Positions 1 through 6,182 of a DNA stretch of 8,098 nucleotides are shown here, piece after piece (positions within the stretch are counted from its first letter, which is position 1; every line of letters begins with the position of its first letter). The position numbers were made by a program, and so were the translations under genes. The notes under the pieces were generated by a model. It had not been told where the DNA came from. It saw only the letters and a program-made list of their open reading frames with translations, and made no database searches. The DNA lies in contig CAZHAJ010000080.1 of assembly GCA_964530215.1 (NCBI GenBank), forward strand, positions 1 to 8,098, given 5' to 3'. The DNA comes from JAAXTT01 sp964530215 (GTDB lineage Bacteria; Bacillota; Desulfotomaculia; Desulfotomaculales; Desulfocucumaceae).

Positions 1-21
1 CAGCTATCAGCTATCAGCTAT
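1..21 (+). repeat. Tandem heptamer tract, CAGCTAT family (3 units)
   Basis: Three perfect consecutive copies of CAGCTAT occupy 1-7, 8-14 and 15-21, and the tract may continue to the left of the window. Five bases separate it from the CAGAATN tract that follows. The same family reappears in inverted orientation at 6222-6263. The period of 7 and the absence of spacers exclude a CRISPR array. Confidence 0.85.
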
Positions 22-26
22 AAAGA

Positions 27-61
27 CAGAATCCAGAATTCAGAAGCCAGAATCCAGAATT
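27..61 (+). repeat. Tandem heptamer tract, CAGAATN family (5 units)
   Basis: Five contiguous 7-bp units, CAGAATC, CAGAATT, CAGAAGC, CAGAATC and CAGAATT, fill 27-61 exactly. The first five bases of each unit are invariant and the last two vary. The tract ends 13 bp before the ATG of the four-helix-bundle gene and is the inverted partner of the tract at 419-446 on the other side of that gene. Confidence 0.88.
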
Positions 62-74
62 AGGTAGGGATGTA

Positions 75-440
75 ATGAGAGAAACGGCTAAGTGTTTTCA
101 GGATTTGGTGGTATGGAAAAAAGCTCATAAACTTGTTGTAGAGATATATAGGTTTACAGCCAAATTTCCATCAACAGAGATATATTCTTTGACAGCTCAA
201 ATGAGACGTGCTGCTGTATCTGTTCCTGCAAATATTGCAGAGGGATTTAAAAAGAAAGGTAAAGCCGATAAAGCTAGGTTTTACAATATCGCACAGGGTT
301 CGTTGGAGGAGTTGCGATATTATCTTATACTTGTAAGTGATTTAAGTTATGGCAATACAGCTAATCTTAACTTAGAACTTGAGGAAGTCAGCAAACTGCT
401 GGAGAGCTATACCAGGATTATTCTGGATTCTGACTTCTGA
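75..440 (+). CDS. Four-helix-bundle protein (23S rRNA IVP / S23 family)
   Basis: A 121-residue protein with the full signature of the four-helix-bundle family first found as intervening sequences in 23S rRNA genes. FQDLVVW lies at residues 8-14, FP at 31-32 with E35, QMRRAAVSVPANIAEG at 42-57 and GSLEEL at 75-80. The length is normal for the family and no residues appear missing. The fold is a small helical bundle that forms oligomers; a relative, Avd, is an accessory protein of diversity-generating retroelements, but no reverse transcriptase or template repeat is present here. The cellular role of free-standing members is not established. The ATG at 75 is preceded by a modest purine-rich site (GGTAGGGA, 63-70). 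The last residues (ILDSDF, 116-121) and the TGA stop are encoded by the heptamer tract at 419-446, so the repeat has shaped the C-terminus. Confidence 0.9.
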   Translation: MRETAKCFQDLVVWKKAHKLVVEIYRFTAKFPSTEIYSLTAQMRRAAVSVPANIAEGFKKKGKADKARFYNIAQGSLEELRYYLILVSDLSYGNTANLNLELEEVSKLLESYTRIILDSDF

Positions 441-446
441 CTTCTG
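419..446 (-). repeat. Tandem heptamer tract, CAGAATN family, inverted (4 units)
   Basis: Read on the minus strand, 419-446 contains CAGAAGT, CAGAAGT, CAGAATC and CAGAATA in four contiguous heptamers. On the plus strand it appears as repeated ATTCTG/CTTCTG. It overlaps the 3' end of the four-helix-bundle gene, including its stop codon at 438-440, and stops about 30 bp before the ribosome site of the anti-sigma gene. Confidence 0.85.
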
Positions 447-476
447 GATTCACTGTATAGAATATCCACATAAGAT

Positions 477-487
477 AAAGGAGGTGA
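477..487 (+). promoter_or_regulatory. Strong ribosome binding site setting a GTG start
   Basis: AAAGGAGGTGA is a near-perfect complement of the 16S rRNA 3' end. Its GGAGG core ends 9 nt before the GTG at 494, which decides that start over the later ATG at residue 6 of the protein. Confidence 0.85.
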
Positions 488-493
488 CGGGCT

Positions 494-1522
494 GTGTCTG
501 ATTCCCATATGAGAAATATCCCTTACAACTGCAATCAAATATGTGAATTATTTTCAGCTATGCTGGATGATGAATTGACAGGCGAAGACAGGGCCCGTTT
601 TGAGGCACACCTTCTTTCTTGTGATGGCTGCAAAAATGAGTATCAAGTCTGGCAAAGGATAAGCCGGGTATTGAGGGAGGATGAAATAAGTCTAAAGCCT
701 TCACCGGAATTTACTGCCAATGTTATGAGTAGATTGAAAACCGACACTAAGCCAAGGCTTTGGCCGGCAGTGTGGAGAACTCCTACAGCTGCAGCTGTGG
801 CAGCGGTTATGCTGTTTACCGGTTCTTGGGGTGTCAGTGTCGCTTTAAATGCGGATAAACCGGAAGCTGTGATAGTTCAGCAGGGTACAACCCGGGAAGA
901 ACAGCAGCAAAGCACCGCTGCCGACGCACCTAAAGAGTCTCTGGGGGAAACAGAGGCTTCCCGGCAGGATCAAGAAGAGACAGAAATTAGCAACAACAGC
1001 AGTGGCGGCGTAGAAAAGCAGCAGGTGGCAACCACTTCATCGGCATCCGGGACCACCAGCTCCGTGCAGGTATTCAGCGGAGTAACATTACTCAGTAATA
1101 GCCAGAAGGATGTTTTAACTACCATTTTGAAATTATCGCTATCCGATATTAATGGTGCCAGGGATAAGGTGATGTCTTTGGCAGCAAGACAAGGCGGAAG
1201 CGGACAGATTCTGGTATCCCAGAAAAAGAGTAACGGTGAACTGGTAATAATAAAAGTTAGTGTTCCCCGGGATACGGGGGTTGGTATAGCAGCGCAGTTG
1301 GCCACTTTAGGAGCAGTCAATAGCCGCACCGAGGAAAGAAATGATATATCAGCTGACTACAACAAAGCAGTCAGCAGGCTTAATGAGATACAGTATATGT
1401 TAAATCAGGGTTCAAATGATAAGGATCGATTGGAAGCGGAAGCTTCGGGCTTAAAGAGACAGATAGACTCTTGGAATGCAGAAGCTTCAACCCATAGCAT
1501 CATCGTTTGGCTGGAGAATTAA
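494..1522 (+). CDS. Membrane anti-sigma factor: zf-HC2 domain plus DUF4349-like outer domain
   Basis: A 342-residue single-pass membrane protein. Residues 13-46 form a ZAS zinc finger: C13/C17, then H39, C43 and C46 in the Hx3Cx2C pattern, as in anti-sigma factors that hold ECF sigma factors in the cytoplasm. Residues about 97-118 are a hydrophobic transmembrane segment. Residues 120-195 are a Gln/Glu/Ser/Thr-rich linker, probably outside the cell. Residues about 205-342 resemble DUF4349: a beta-rich part with VPRD at 257-260 and GAVNSR at 273-278, then a likely coiled coil at 285-332, ending in a strand (SIIVWLEN). The expected role is to release a sigma factor when an envelope signal is sensed by the outer domain. 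The usual partner sigma gene directly upstream is absent; the heptamer-bounded element sits there instead. The gene ends before a clear terminator. The ZAS call is strong; the DUF4349 call comes from pattern recognition. Confidence 0.88.
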   Translation: MSDSHMRNIPYNCNQICELFSAMLDDELTGEDRARFEAHLLSCDGCKNEYQVWQRISRVLREDEISLKPSPEFTANVMSRLKTDTKPRLWPAVWRTPTAAAVAAVMLFTGSWGVSVALNADKPEAVIVQQGTTREEQQQSTAADAPKESLGETEASRQDQEETEISNNSSGGVEKQQVATTSSASGTTSSVQVFSGVTLLSNSQKDVLTTILKLSLSDINGARDKVMSLAARQGGSGQILVSQKKSNGELVIIKVSVPRDTGVGIAAQLATLGAVNSRTEERNDISADYNKAVSRLNEIQYMLNQGSNDKDRLEAEASGLKRQIDSWNAEASTHSIIVWLEN

Positions 1523-1568
1523 AAAAACCTTATGACTTATTGGATACAAAATTTTATTTAACTTTTTG

Positions 1569-1603
1569 GGCATGATGTCGGTATTAACCGGGTCATGCCT
1601 TTT
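1569..1603 (+). terminator. Rho-independent terminator after the anti-sigma gene
   Basis: GGCATGA (1569-1575) pairs with TCATGCC (1593-1599), with an inner CGGT/ACCG stem closing an ATTA loop. The hairpin is followed directly by TTTT and then a T-rich stretch. It lies 46 bp after the anti-sigma stop and isolates that gene from the toxin-antitoxin operon. Confidence 0.75.
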
Positions 1604-1624
1604 GATTTCTTAAATTACTTGTGA

Positions 1625-1653
1625 TTGAAAATTAATCGATACAGTGATATATT
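1625..1653 (+). promoter_or_regulatory. Sigma-A type extended -10 promoter of the toxin-antitoxin operon
   Basis: TTGAAA at 1625-1630 and TATATT at 1648-1653 are separated by exactly 17 bp. A TG at 1645-1646 stands one base before the -10 hexamer, giving an extended -10. Transcription would start around 1660, about 60 nt before the antitoxin ATG. Confidence 0.65.
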
Positions 1654-1666
1654 TAAAACAAATATA
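1648..1666. promoter_or_regulatory. Possible operator palindrome over the -10
   Basis: TATATTT (1648-1654) and AAATATA (1660-1666) form a perfect 7-bp inverted repeat with a 5-bp spacer, covering the -10 and the expected start point. AbrB/MazE-type antitoxins usually repress their own promoter, so this is a plausible binding site. AT-rich palindromes also arise by chance, so confidence is moderate. Confidence 0.4.
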
Positions 1667-1722
1667 CAAAGAATAAAAGAATCAAAGATATTGGAATCAT
1701 TTCTAAGAGAGGTGGATATAAT

Positions 1723-2112
1723 ATGGCAATACGTTTGAGTCAGGGGTTTGATAATATGGAATCTAAAAGGATTAAGGTTTCTGAAAAAAGGCAAATTACC
1801 ATCCCAATAAAATTCTATGAAAAATTAAATATCGGCAATGAAGTCGAGTGTATTTTTGACGAAGATAGTGGCTTTATATTAATACGTCCCAGCACTAAGG
1901 ATGATGATTTTAGTGAAGTAATTTTAGCAGATTTAATCAATCAAGGATATTCAGGGTCAAACTTATTAAAGGAATTTAAACGCATAAAGAAAGGGATTAG
2001 ACAAGCTGTTGAGGATATGATAGAAGATGCTGATAAGGCAGCAGCGGTTCGATCTAGAGATACTAGCGATAAGGATATAAAAGATATATTTAAAGATGTG
2101 CTGGAGGATTAA
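1723..2112 (+). CDS. AbrB/MazE/SpoVT-type antitoxin
   Basis: A 129-residue protein. Residues about 14-57 form a swapped-hairpin AbrB DNA-binding domain, recognisable by KRIKVSEKRQITIPIKFYEKL, then EVECIFDED and a strand ending FILIRP. The rest (60-129) is acidic and probably helical, with an ADLINQGYSGSNLLKEFK stretch that I associate with antitoxins of this class. It is the likely toxin-binding tail that folds on its partner. The ATG at 1723 has GAGAGGTGG (1707-1715) at good spacing. A second ATG at 1756 (residue 12) lies just before the conserved domain and would give a protein of more usual N-terminus, but it lacks an obvious ribosome site. The toxin gene follows after 2 bp. The protein should neutralise the toxin and repress the operon. 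Confidence 0.85.
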   Translation: MAIRLSQGFDNMESKRIKVSEKRQITIPIKFYEKLNIGNEVECIFDEDSGFILIRPSTKDDDFSEVILADLINQGYSGSNLLKEFKRIKKGIRQAVEDMIEDADKAAAVRSRDTSDKDIKDIFKDVLED

Positions 2113-2114
2113 TT

Positions 2115-2408
2115 ATGCTCCCTGTTGAGTTTATGCCCCCGGCAAAAAAATATCTGAAAAAAATAAAGGACAAGAATTTAAAGAAAAAGTATCTAGAAGC
2201 AATTATGGAAATACGTAGTAATCCAGAAGCGGGAAGATTAAAAACTGGCAATTTAGCCGGAATTCGTAGTTATGACATTAGATATTGTGGTGTTAATTAT
2301 GAGTTAGCATATCGTTTATCAGTTAATGAGCAAGGCGATGTAGTAGTTGTTATAATGGCTGGAACCAGAGAAAATTTTTATGAAGTTTTGAAAAGCTATT
2401 TAAAATAG
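2115..2408 (+). CDS. RelE/ParE-family toxin
   Basis: A 97-residue basic protein of the RelE/ParE superfamily. It starts with a lysine-rich helical hairpin (residues about 8-35, ending EIRSNPEAG), followed by the family's beta-sheet: RSYDIRYCGVNYELAYRL at about 51-68, VVVVIMAGT, and the closing TRENFYEVL motif. Members of this family either cut mRNA on the ribosome or poison gyrase; the sequence alone does not decide which. The ribosome site GGAGG (2103-2107) lies inside the end of the antitoxin gene, and the two genes are 2 bp apart, so translation is coupled. The 3' end overlaps the convergent protease gene by 9 bp. The gene appears intact and full length. Confidence 0.85.
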   Translation: MLPVEFMPPAKKYLKKIKDKNLKKKYLEAIMEIRSNPEAGRLKTGNLAGIRSYDIRYCGVNYELAYRLSVNEQGDVVVVIMAGTRENFYEVLKSYLK

Positions 2409-5400
2409 GGCCAACATTTCAAATACATTATGAATTATTACTGCGGTTTCCGCCCTGGTTAAAAATCTTTGGGGATAAAATCTGTCATAGGTTCTCCCTT
2501 GGATAATGCCCAAAGAGTAAGCCCATTCTATTGCTTCCCTTTCTTCCCTTGATACAGAGTTTAAGTCAGTGAAGGGAAGGGGTAAAATCTTGTCCTCAAT
2601 AAAGGCATCTTCAAACATATCCTTCAAAACCACCATAAAGGCAGCCCTGCCGATACTGTCACCCGAACCCATGGTTGTGGCGGATTTGCCGGTAATATTG
2701 GACTGTATGCGGTATAGCTGGGCTATGGTAACGGCATCGTCGGGTCGGAAGGTGCCGTCTGAGTTGCCTGCCATTGCTCCCCCCACAGAGGCTTTCTTTA
2801 TTGTATTTTCTGCCCAGTGACCTGAAATGTCGGTAAACTGCCTGGTGTAGATCGACTGCTTTTCAAGGGTTTTGCCGGCCACCGCACCGGTAGTCCTGTT
2901 TACTGATACAATCTTTATGGTATCTTGATATTCATTGAAATTTAATTTTCCATTAAAACTCTTATGGTCAGCATTTAGCTGGATTTCTTCATGTTTACCG
3001 TCTTGATACCAAACATACAAAATATCTCCATCGGTATATCTGGTAATGAAGGAGTCATCGTTGTGCTTCCGGATGACTGGCATAAATGCCGGTTTTGGGG
3101 CCCTATTATCGGAGGCAGCTCTGATAGCCACCGGAACCTTGTTGTAAGGGGAGGGGGCCAGCAGTGAGACCACGGTGATTACTTCTCCCGGCTTAAGGTC
3201 TTGGGCTGTTATCGGTAGTCCGTCCTTGCTTACATCGGTAAAAGTGCTGCTTATTCGATAACGGTCTCCCGTAGAGGTGTAGAGGTGTTGCCCATCCACC
3301 TGGGATATAGTCTCTGTTGCGTCTTCCAGCATTTCGGCCACATCTACCCTTAACACCTGATCTCCGTCTGGGGTTAGTGTTGCCCTCACCCAAGTACCCG
3401 AGGTTAAGGTGGTGATGTTGGTATTAAGACCCCATCTTTTCACCTGGGTTTGAGGGGACAGTTTAAGCTCTCTAAAGCTGTTGTTGATATCACTGATATA
3501 AATACTGTTGTCATTTAAACTGGTAAAAAGAACCTTGCCATAGACTACATTGCTGTATGCTGCTATGCCCAGTATGTTTTTGCTGTCCGGCAGCACCACT
3601 GCCACTACATAATCTCCTTTGGTAAGAGTACTTATTTCGGAGGTTGACTGGTCCTTTTGTATTTCGCTTCCCGGCAATATCTTAAAGGGTTCTTCGCCCC
3701 CTATGCTGATGCTGCCTGTCAGAGAATTAATTTCGGTGATAAATCCGGAGATTATATTTCTGTCCATTAATATAGAGCTGACTAAATTGGAGGTTTTAGG
3801 GGTCACCAAAGCAACCTGCTGTCCGGACATTACTTTTAAGGCCCCGGTCAGGTTTTCCGCTCCAAAGACAGTTTCCACTGGATCGGTGGATACGTAGCTG
3901 TCGTTATATGTATAGGAGGCTTCGGGAGAAACCTGGTAAACCCGGTTGCTCTGAAACAGCTCAATTGATTTAATTTTTTCATCAATACCTGTAACAACTC
4001 GGTTGACAAAACCCTTTACCACCTCAAAATCCGCAATTAATGAAGATATTGTCTGGGTTACACCATCCAAAGAAGCCTTCAGGCCCACTCCCTGGGGCAG
4101 GTCTGAAGTGCTTTCCCGGTATTGTCCGTTCACCGTGATTCCTTTCTCTGTCTGGGGATTCTGATAGTAGCCGCCCTCTTGGCCGTCTTGGGCTGATTGA
4201 TGCCATACTCGTCCCCCAATGCCGTCCCTAGTCTGAGCGCTTTCCGGAGTCCATTGACGACCCACCACATATAAAGAGTTTTGGTTATAATAAACCCGGT
4301 GGCCGGATAAGTCCTTTAATTCACCGGTCTTTTCCCCATTTAAAAAGTAGTGAAGGGTTCTACCCGAAGGGCTTATATTCTGTTGTCCGTAGATCTCTAT
4401 CTCTCCGGCAGTATTTACGTTTTTGACAATGCCGCTGGCCAGGGGTTGTCCAAAAACCAGTGAGTAATCCTGGGCATTGCCGATTATGGACTCAGCCTTT
4501 ACTTCGATGGTATAGACACCTTTCTGGGGTTTTTCTATATATACCTGTTCTGTATTATTTATATTGTCCGGTACTTCGTAGATAAAGCCATTGCCCATAT
4601 GTTTGCTGCCGTCAGGACTGGTAACTAAAAGATCAAGATTATTTATTAAGGATTTTTCACTGCTTCCCTGTGCCGGCGGATCGTTCCAGGTCAGGGTGAC
4701 TTTCAACGGGGCGTCTGGGTTTTCCACGGCATAGGTATACTTATTAACCAAACCTTCGGTAAGGCCTTGTTTTTCTTCCACCAATTCCATGGAGTTTTCC
4801 TTTAAAGCCATTACCGTTCCAGCCAGATCCAATACTCCAAAATTTTCTTTGGAAGGACCGACTGCAGAAGTTCTGGCCCCGTTGATTAAGGCTGCCTTAA
4901 CGGTGGCTGACATGGGATCGGGCAGACCTTCCTCCTTCTGGAGATATTCCCTTAGCAGTGCCGCGGAACCCGCAGCTACCGCTGCAGACATACTGGAGCC
5001 TTGCATTAAACTATATTGCGGAAATCCCGGCAGATTGCCTTCAATCAGGCTGGATCGGGTGGAAATTATCGATGTTCCCGGAGCCAAAAGCTCAGGCTTT
5101 ATTCTGTTGTCTTTTGTGGGTCCCCGACTGGAAAATTTTGCGGTACTCAGAGTGTCCCCCGAAGAAAAGTCCAAAGCAGGTCTGGGGCTTATCGAGGCTC
5201 CCACCACCAAAGCATTTTTACTGTTGGCTTCATTGGTAAGGGTTCCCGCCCCGGGACCGGAGTTGCCCGCACCAAAAATAACCAGGAAGTTAGGATGACT
5301 TCTCATAAATTGGTCGGTTTTTTTTGCGTTGAGTGAATATGCATTGCCGGAATTACCCCAAGCATTGACATGGATTCTAGCCCCTGCTTGATATGCGGGA

Positions 5401-5891
5401 AGAAAGATCTTGTCCAAATCGGTAGGAGCAACAATTTTTCCTTCCTGATTTAAAAGCCCTTGGAAGTAAATACCTGAATCTGGTGCCAAACCCATGAACT
5501 TCCCCTGGGAAGAAACACCGCTACCCGCTATTGTTCCCACCATGTGAGTACCGTGCCCCAGGGGATCATCGGCAACTTGCCTTCCGGCCACCGATCTCAG
5601 CATAAAGATTTTAGGCTTTTTCCCGGGCTCATTGGCCAGATCCGGGTGAATATCATTCACCGAACCCTTATCCAGCCCACTGTCCGCCACTGCCACCACC
5701 TGATTGGCACCGGTAAGCCCGTAAGGCACAACAAATCCAGGGGCATGAAGCAAATCAGCTCCTACAATCTGTCCGCTTCGGTCATTAAGAAGCTGCCCTC
5801 CGGTGTCACCGGGAGCCTGAAGACCGAAAAAGGTCATAATTGCAATGCTTATAAATAGGATAGGATAGAATATGTATTTTCTAGGTATCAA
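2400..5891 (-). CDS. Secreted S8 subtilisin-like protease (Kp43 type) with C-terminal SLH motifs
   Basis: A 1163-residue exported protease. Residues 1-26 are a signal peptide (RK, then a hydrophobic core at 6-24). The catalytic domain spans about 40-365: Asp70 in VAVADSGLD, His113 in GHGTH, oxyanion Asn210 in GAGNSG and Ser300 in GSSMSAA, all present. NAWGNSG, KNALVVGAS and FSSRGP place it with the Kp43-like group, as does the beta-sandwich at about 380-482 that follows (TWNDPP, NNLDLLVTSPDG). Residues 484-1000 are unassigned, with recurring small beta units beginning near 486, 714 and 783. SLH motifs begin at FTDISGHWAE (1019) and FTDLN (1107), the latter with LTRAE; a partial SLH lies between them. 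They should anchor it to cell-wall polymers. The start is TTG at 5891: a TAA in frame lies directly before it and GAGG stands 8 nt upstream. No propeptide is encoded. A heptamer tract begins only 43 bp upstream. Confidence 0.92.
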   Translation of the reverse strand: MIPRKYIFYPILFISIAIMTFFGLQAPGDTGGQLLNDRSGQIVGADLLHAPGFVVPYGLTGANQVVAVADSGLDKGSVNDIHPDLANEPGKKPKIFMLRSVAGRQVADDPLGHGTHMVGTIAGSGVSSQGKFMGLAPDSGIYFQGLLNQEGKIVAPTDLDKIFLPAYQAGARIHVNAWGNSGNAYSLNAKKTDQFMRSHPNFLVIFGAGNSGPGAGTLTNEANSKNALVVGASISPRPALDFSSGDTLSTAKFSSRGPTKDNRIKPELLAPGTSIISTRSSLIEGNLPGFPQYSLMQGSSMSAAVAAGSAALLREYLQKEEGLPDPMSATVKAALINGARTSAVGPSKENFGVLDLAGTVMALKENSMELVEEKQGLTEGLVNKYTYAVENPDAPLKVTLTWNDPPAQGSSEKSLINNLDLLVTSPDGSKHMGNGFIYEVPDNINNTEQVYIEKPQKGVYTIEVKAESIIGNAQDYSLVFGQPLASGIVKNVNTAGEIEIYGQQNISPSGRTLHYFLNGEKTGELKDLSGHRVYYNQNSLYVVGRQWTPESAQTRDGIGGRVWHQSAQDGQEGGYYQNPQTEKGITVNGQYRESTSDLPQGVGLKASLDGVTQTISSLIADFEVVKGFVNRVVTGIDEKIKSIELFQSNRVYQVSPEASYTYNDSYVSTDPVETVFGAENLTGALKVMSGQQVALVTPKTSNLVSSILMDRNIISGFITEINSLTGSISIGGEEPFKILPGSEIQKDQSTSEISTLTKGDYVVAVVLPDSKNILGIAAYSNVVYGKVLFTSLNDNSIYISDINNSFRELKLSPQTQVKRWGLNTNITTLTSGTWVRATLTPDGDQVLRVDVAEMLEDATETISQVDGQHLYTSTGDRYRISSTFTDVSKDGLPITAQDLKPGEVITVVSLLAPSPYNKVPVAIRAASDNRAPKPAFMPVIRKHNDDSFITRYTDGDILYVWYQDGKHEEIQLNADHKSFNGKLNFNEYQDTIKIVSVNRTTGAVAGKTLEKQSIYTRQFTDISGHWAENTIKKASVGGAMAGNSDGTFRPDDAVTIAQLYRIQSNITGKSATTMGSGDSIGRAAFMVVLKDMFEDAFIEDKILPLPFTDLNSVSREEREAIEWAYSLGIIQGRTYDRFYPQRFLTRAETAVIIHNVFEMLALF

Positions 5892-5934
5892 TTAGGAAGC
5901 CTCGTTTCTTTGCTAATGGGTATTTCTCTAAGGT

Positions 5935-5969
5935 CAGAATCCAGAATCCAGAATTCAGAAGTCAGAATA
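5935..5969 (+). repeat. Tandem heptamer tract, CAGAATN family (5 units)
   Basis: Contiguous units CAGAATC, CAGAATC, CAGAATT, CAGAAGT and CAGAATA fill 35 bp. It faces the inverted tract at 6051-6085 across 81 bp. It lies within the region expected to hold the protease gene's 5' leader. Confidence 0.88.
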
Positions 5970-6007
5970 AAACCTTTTCTTTTTTGTCTATTGGGAATCT
6001 GCATTCA

Positions 6008-6034
6008 TTTATATATAGACGATCATATAGTCAA
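6008..6034 (-). promoter_or_regulatory. Possible promoter for the protease gene, inside the repeat element
   Basis: On the minus strand, TTGACT (6034-6029) and TATAAA (6013-6008) are separated by 15 bp, a little short of optimal. They point toward the protease start about 115 bp away and lie in the centre of the gene-less heptamer element. No better promoter is visible between 5892 and 5934. Confidence 0.35.
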
Positions 6035-6050
6035 AAAGTTCGTTTTTTTA

Positions 6051-6085
6051 AATTCTGAATTCTGGCTTCTGAATTCTGGATTCTT
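6051..6085 (-). repeat. Tandem heptamer tract, CAGAATN family, inverted (5 units)
   Basis: On the minus strand the units are AAGAATC (degenerate), CAGAATT, CAGAAGC, CAGAATT and CAGAATT. It is the inverted partner of 5935-5969. Confidence 0.85.
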
Positions 6086-6139
6086 CTAGTAACCCCTGCC
6101 CATAACTTAACTAATTACTTTCTCCCCCCACCAAAGCTC

Positions 6140-6174
6140 TTCCTTCCAAATTCTTTGACTGGAAGGAATTTCTT
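6140..6174 (+). terminator. Hairpin with T-rich tail, possible terminator
   Basis: TTCCTTCC (6140-6147) and GGAAGGAA (6161-6168) form a perfect 8-bp stem with a 13-nt loop, followed by TTTCTTT. No plus-strand gene lies close upstream for it to end, and the stem has moderate GC, so it could instead be an unrelated hairpin. Confidence 0.3.
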
Positions 6175-6182
6175 TGCAGTTT

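Larger units (their letters stand above)
27..446. mobile_element. Candidate heptamer-bounded element carrying a four-helix-bundle gene
   Basis: A single small gene is framed by two tandem-heptamer tracts of the same family in opposite orientation (CAGAATN units at 27-61, their reverse complement at 419-446), giving a unit of about 420 bp. The gene's stop codon lies inside the right tract, so gene and repeat are physically one unit. There is no transposase, so any movement would need help in trans. An empty relative with the same tract arrangement is at 5935-6085. That this is a mobile unit is inference; no target-site duplication could be identified, because the outer flanks cannot be compared with an empty site. 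Confidence 0.4.
5935..6085. mobile_element. Candidate gene-less heptamer-bounded element
   Basis: Five CAGAATN units (5935-5969) and five inverted units (6051-6085) frame an 81-bp AT-rich centre with no coding capacity. The tract lengths and orientation match the element around the four-helix-bundle gene at the left of the window, so this resembles a small non-autonomous version. As single-stranded DNA or RNA the tracts could pair into a long hairpin with a 35-bp, mostly matched stem. Mobility is inference. Confidence 0.35.

Noticed and set aside
1..61. Short regular repeats resembling a CRISPR array start
   Set aside because: The period is 7 bp with no spacers; these are contiguous tandem heptamers.
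27..446. Diversity-generating retroelement, because of the Avd-related four-helix-bundle protein
   Set aside because: No reverse transcriptase, template repeat or variable repeat with adenine-specific changes is seen in the window.
456..463. TATAGAAT as a -10 for the anti-sigma gene
   Set aside because: No acceptable -35 is found 16-18 bp upstream, where the sequence is heptamer repeat.
970..1329. Minus-strand open frame of 119 codons
   Set aside because: It lies wholly within the anti-sigma gene, whose domains and ribosome site are clear; the translation has no recognisable features.
2443..2453. GCGG/CCGC hairpin just after the toxin gene as a terminator
   Set aside because: It has only a 4-bp stem with a 3-nt loop and no following T run, and lies within the protease coding sequence.
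4789..5298. Plus-strand open frame of 169 codons
   Set aside because: It is opposite the conserved catalytic domain of the protease and is explained by that gene's codon composition.
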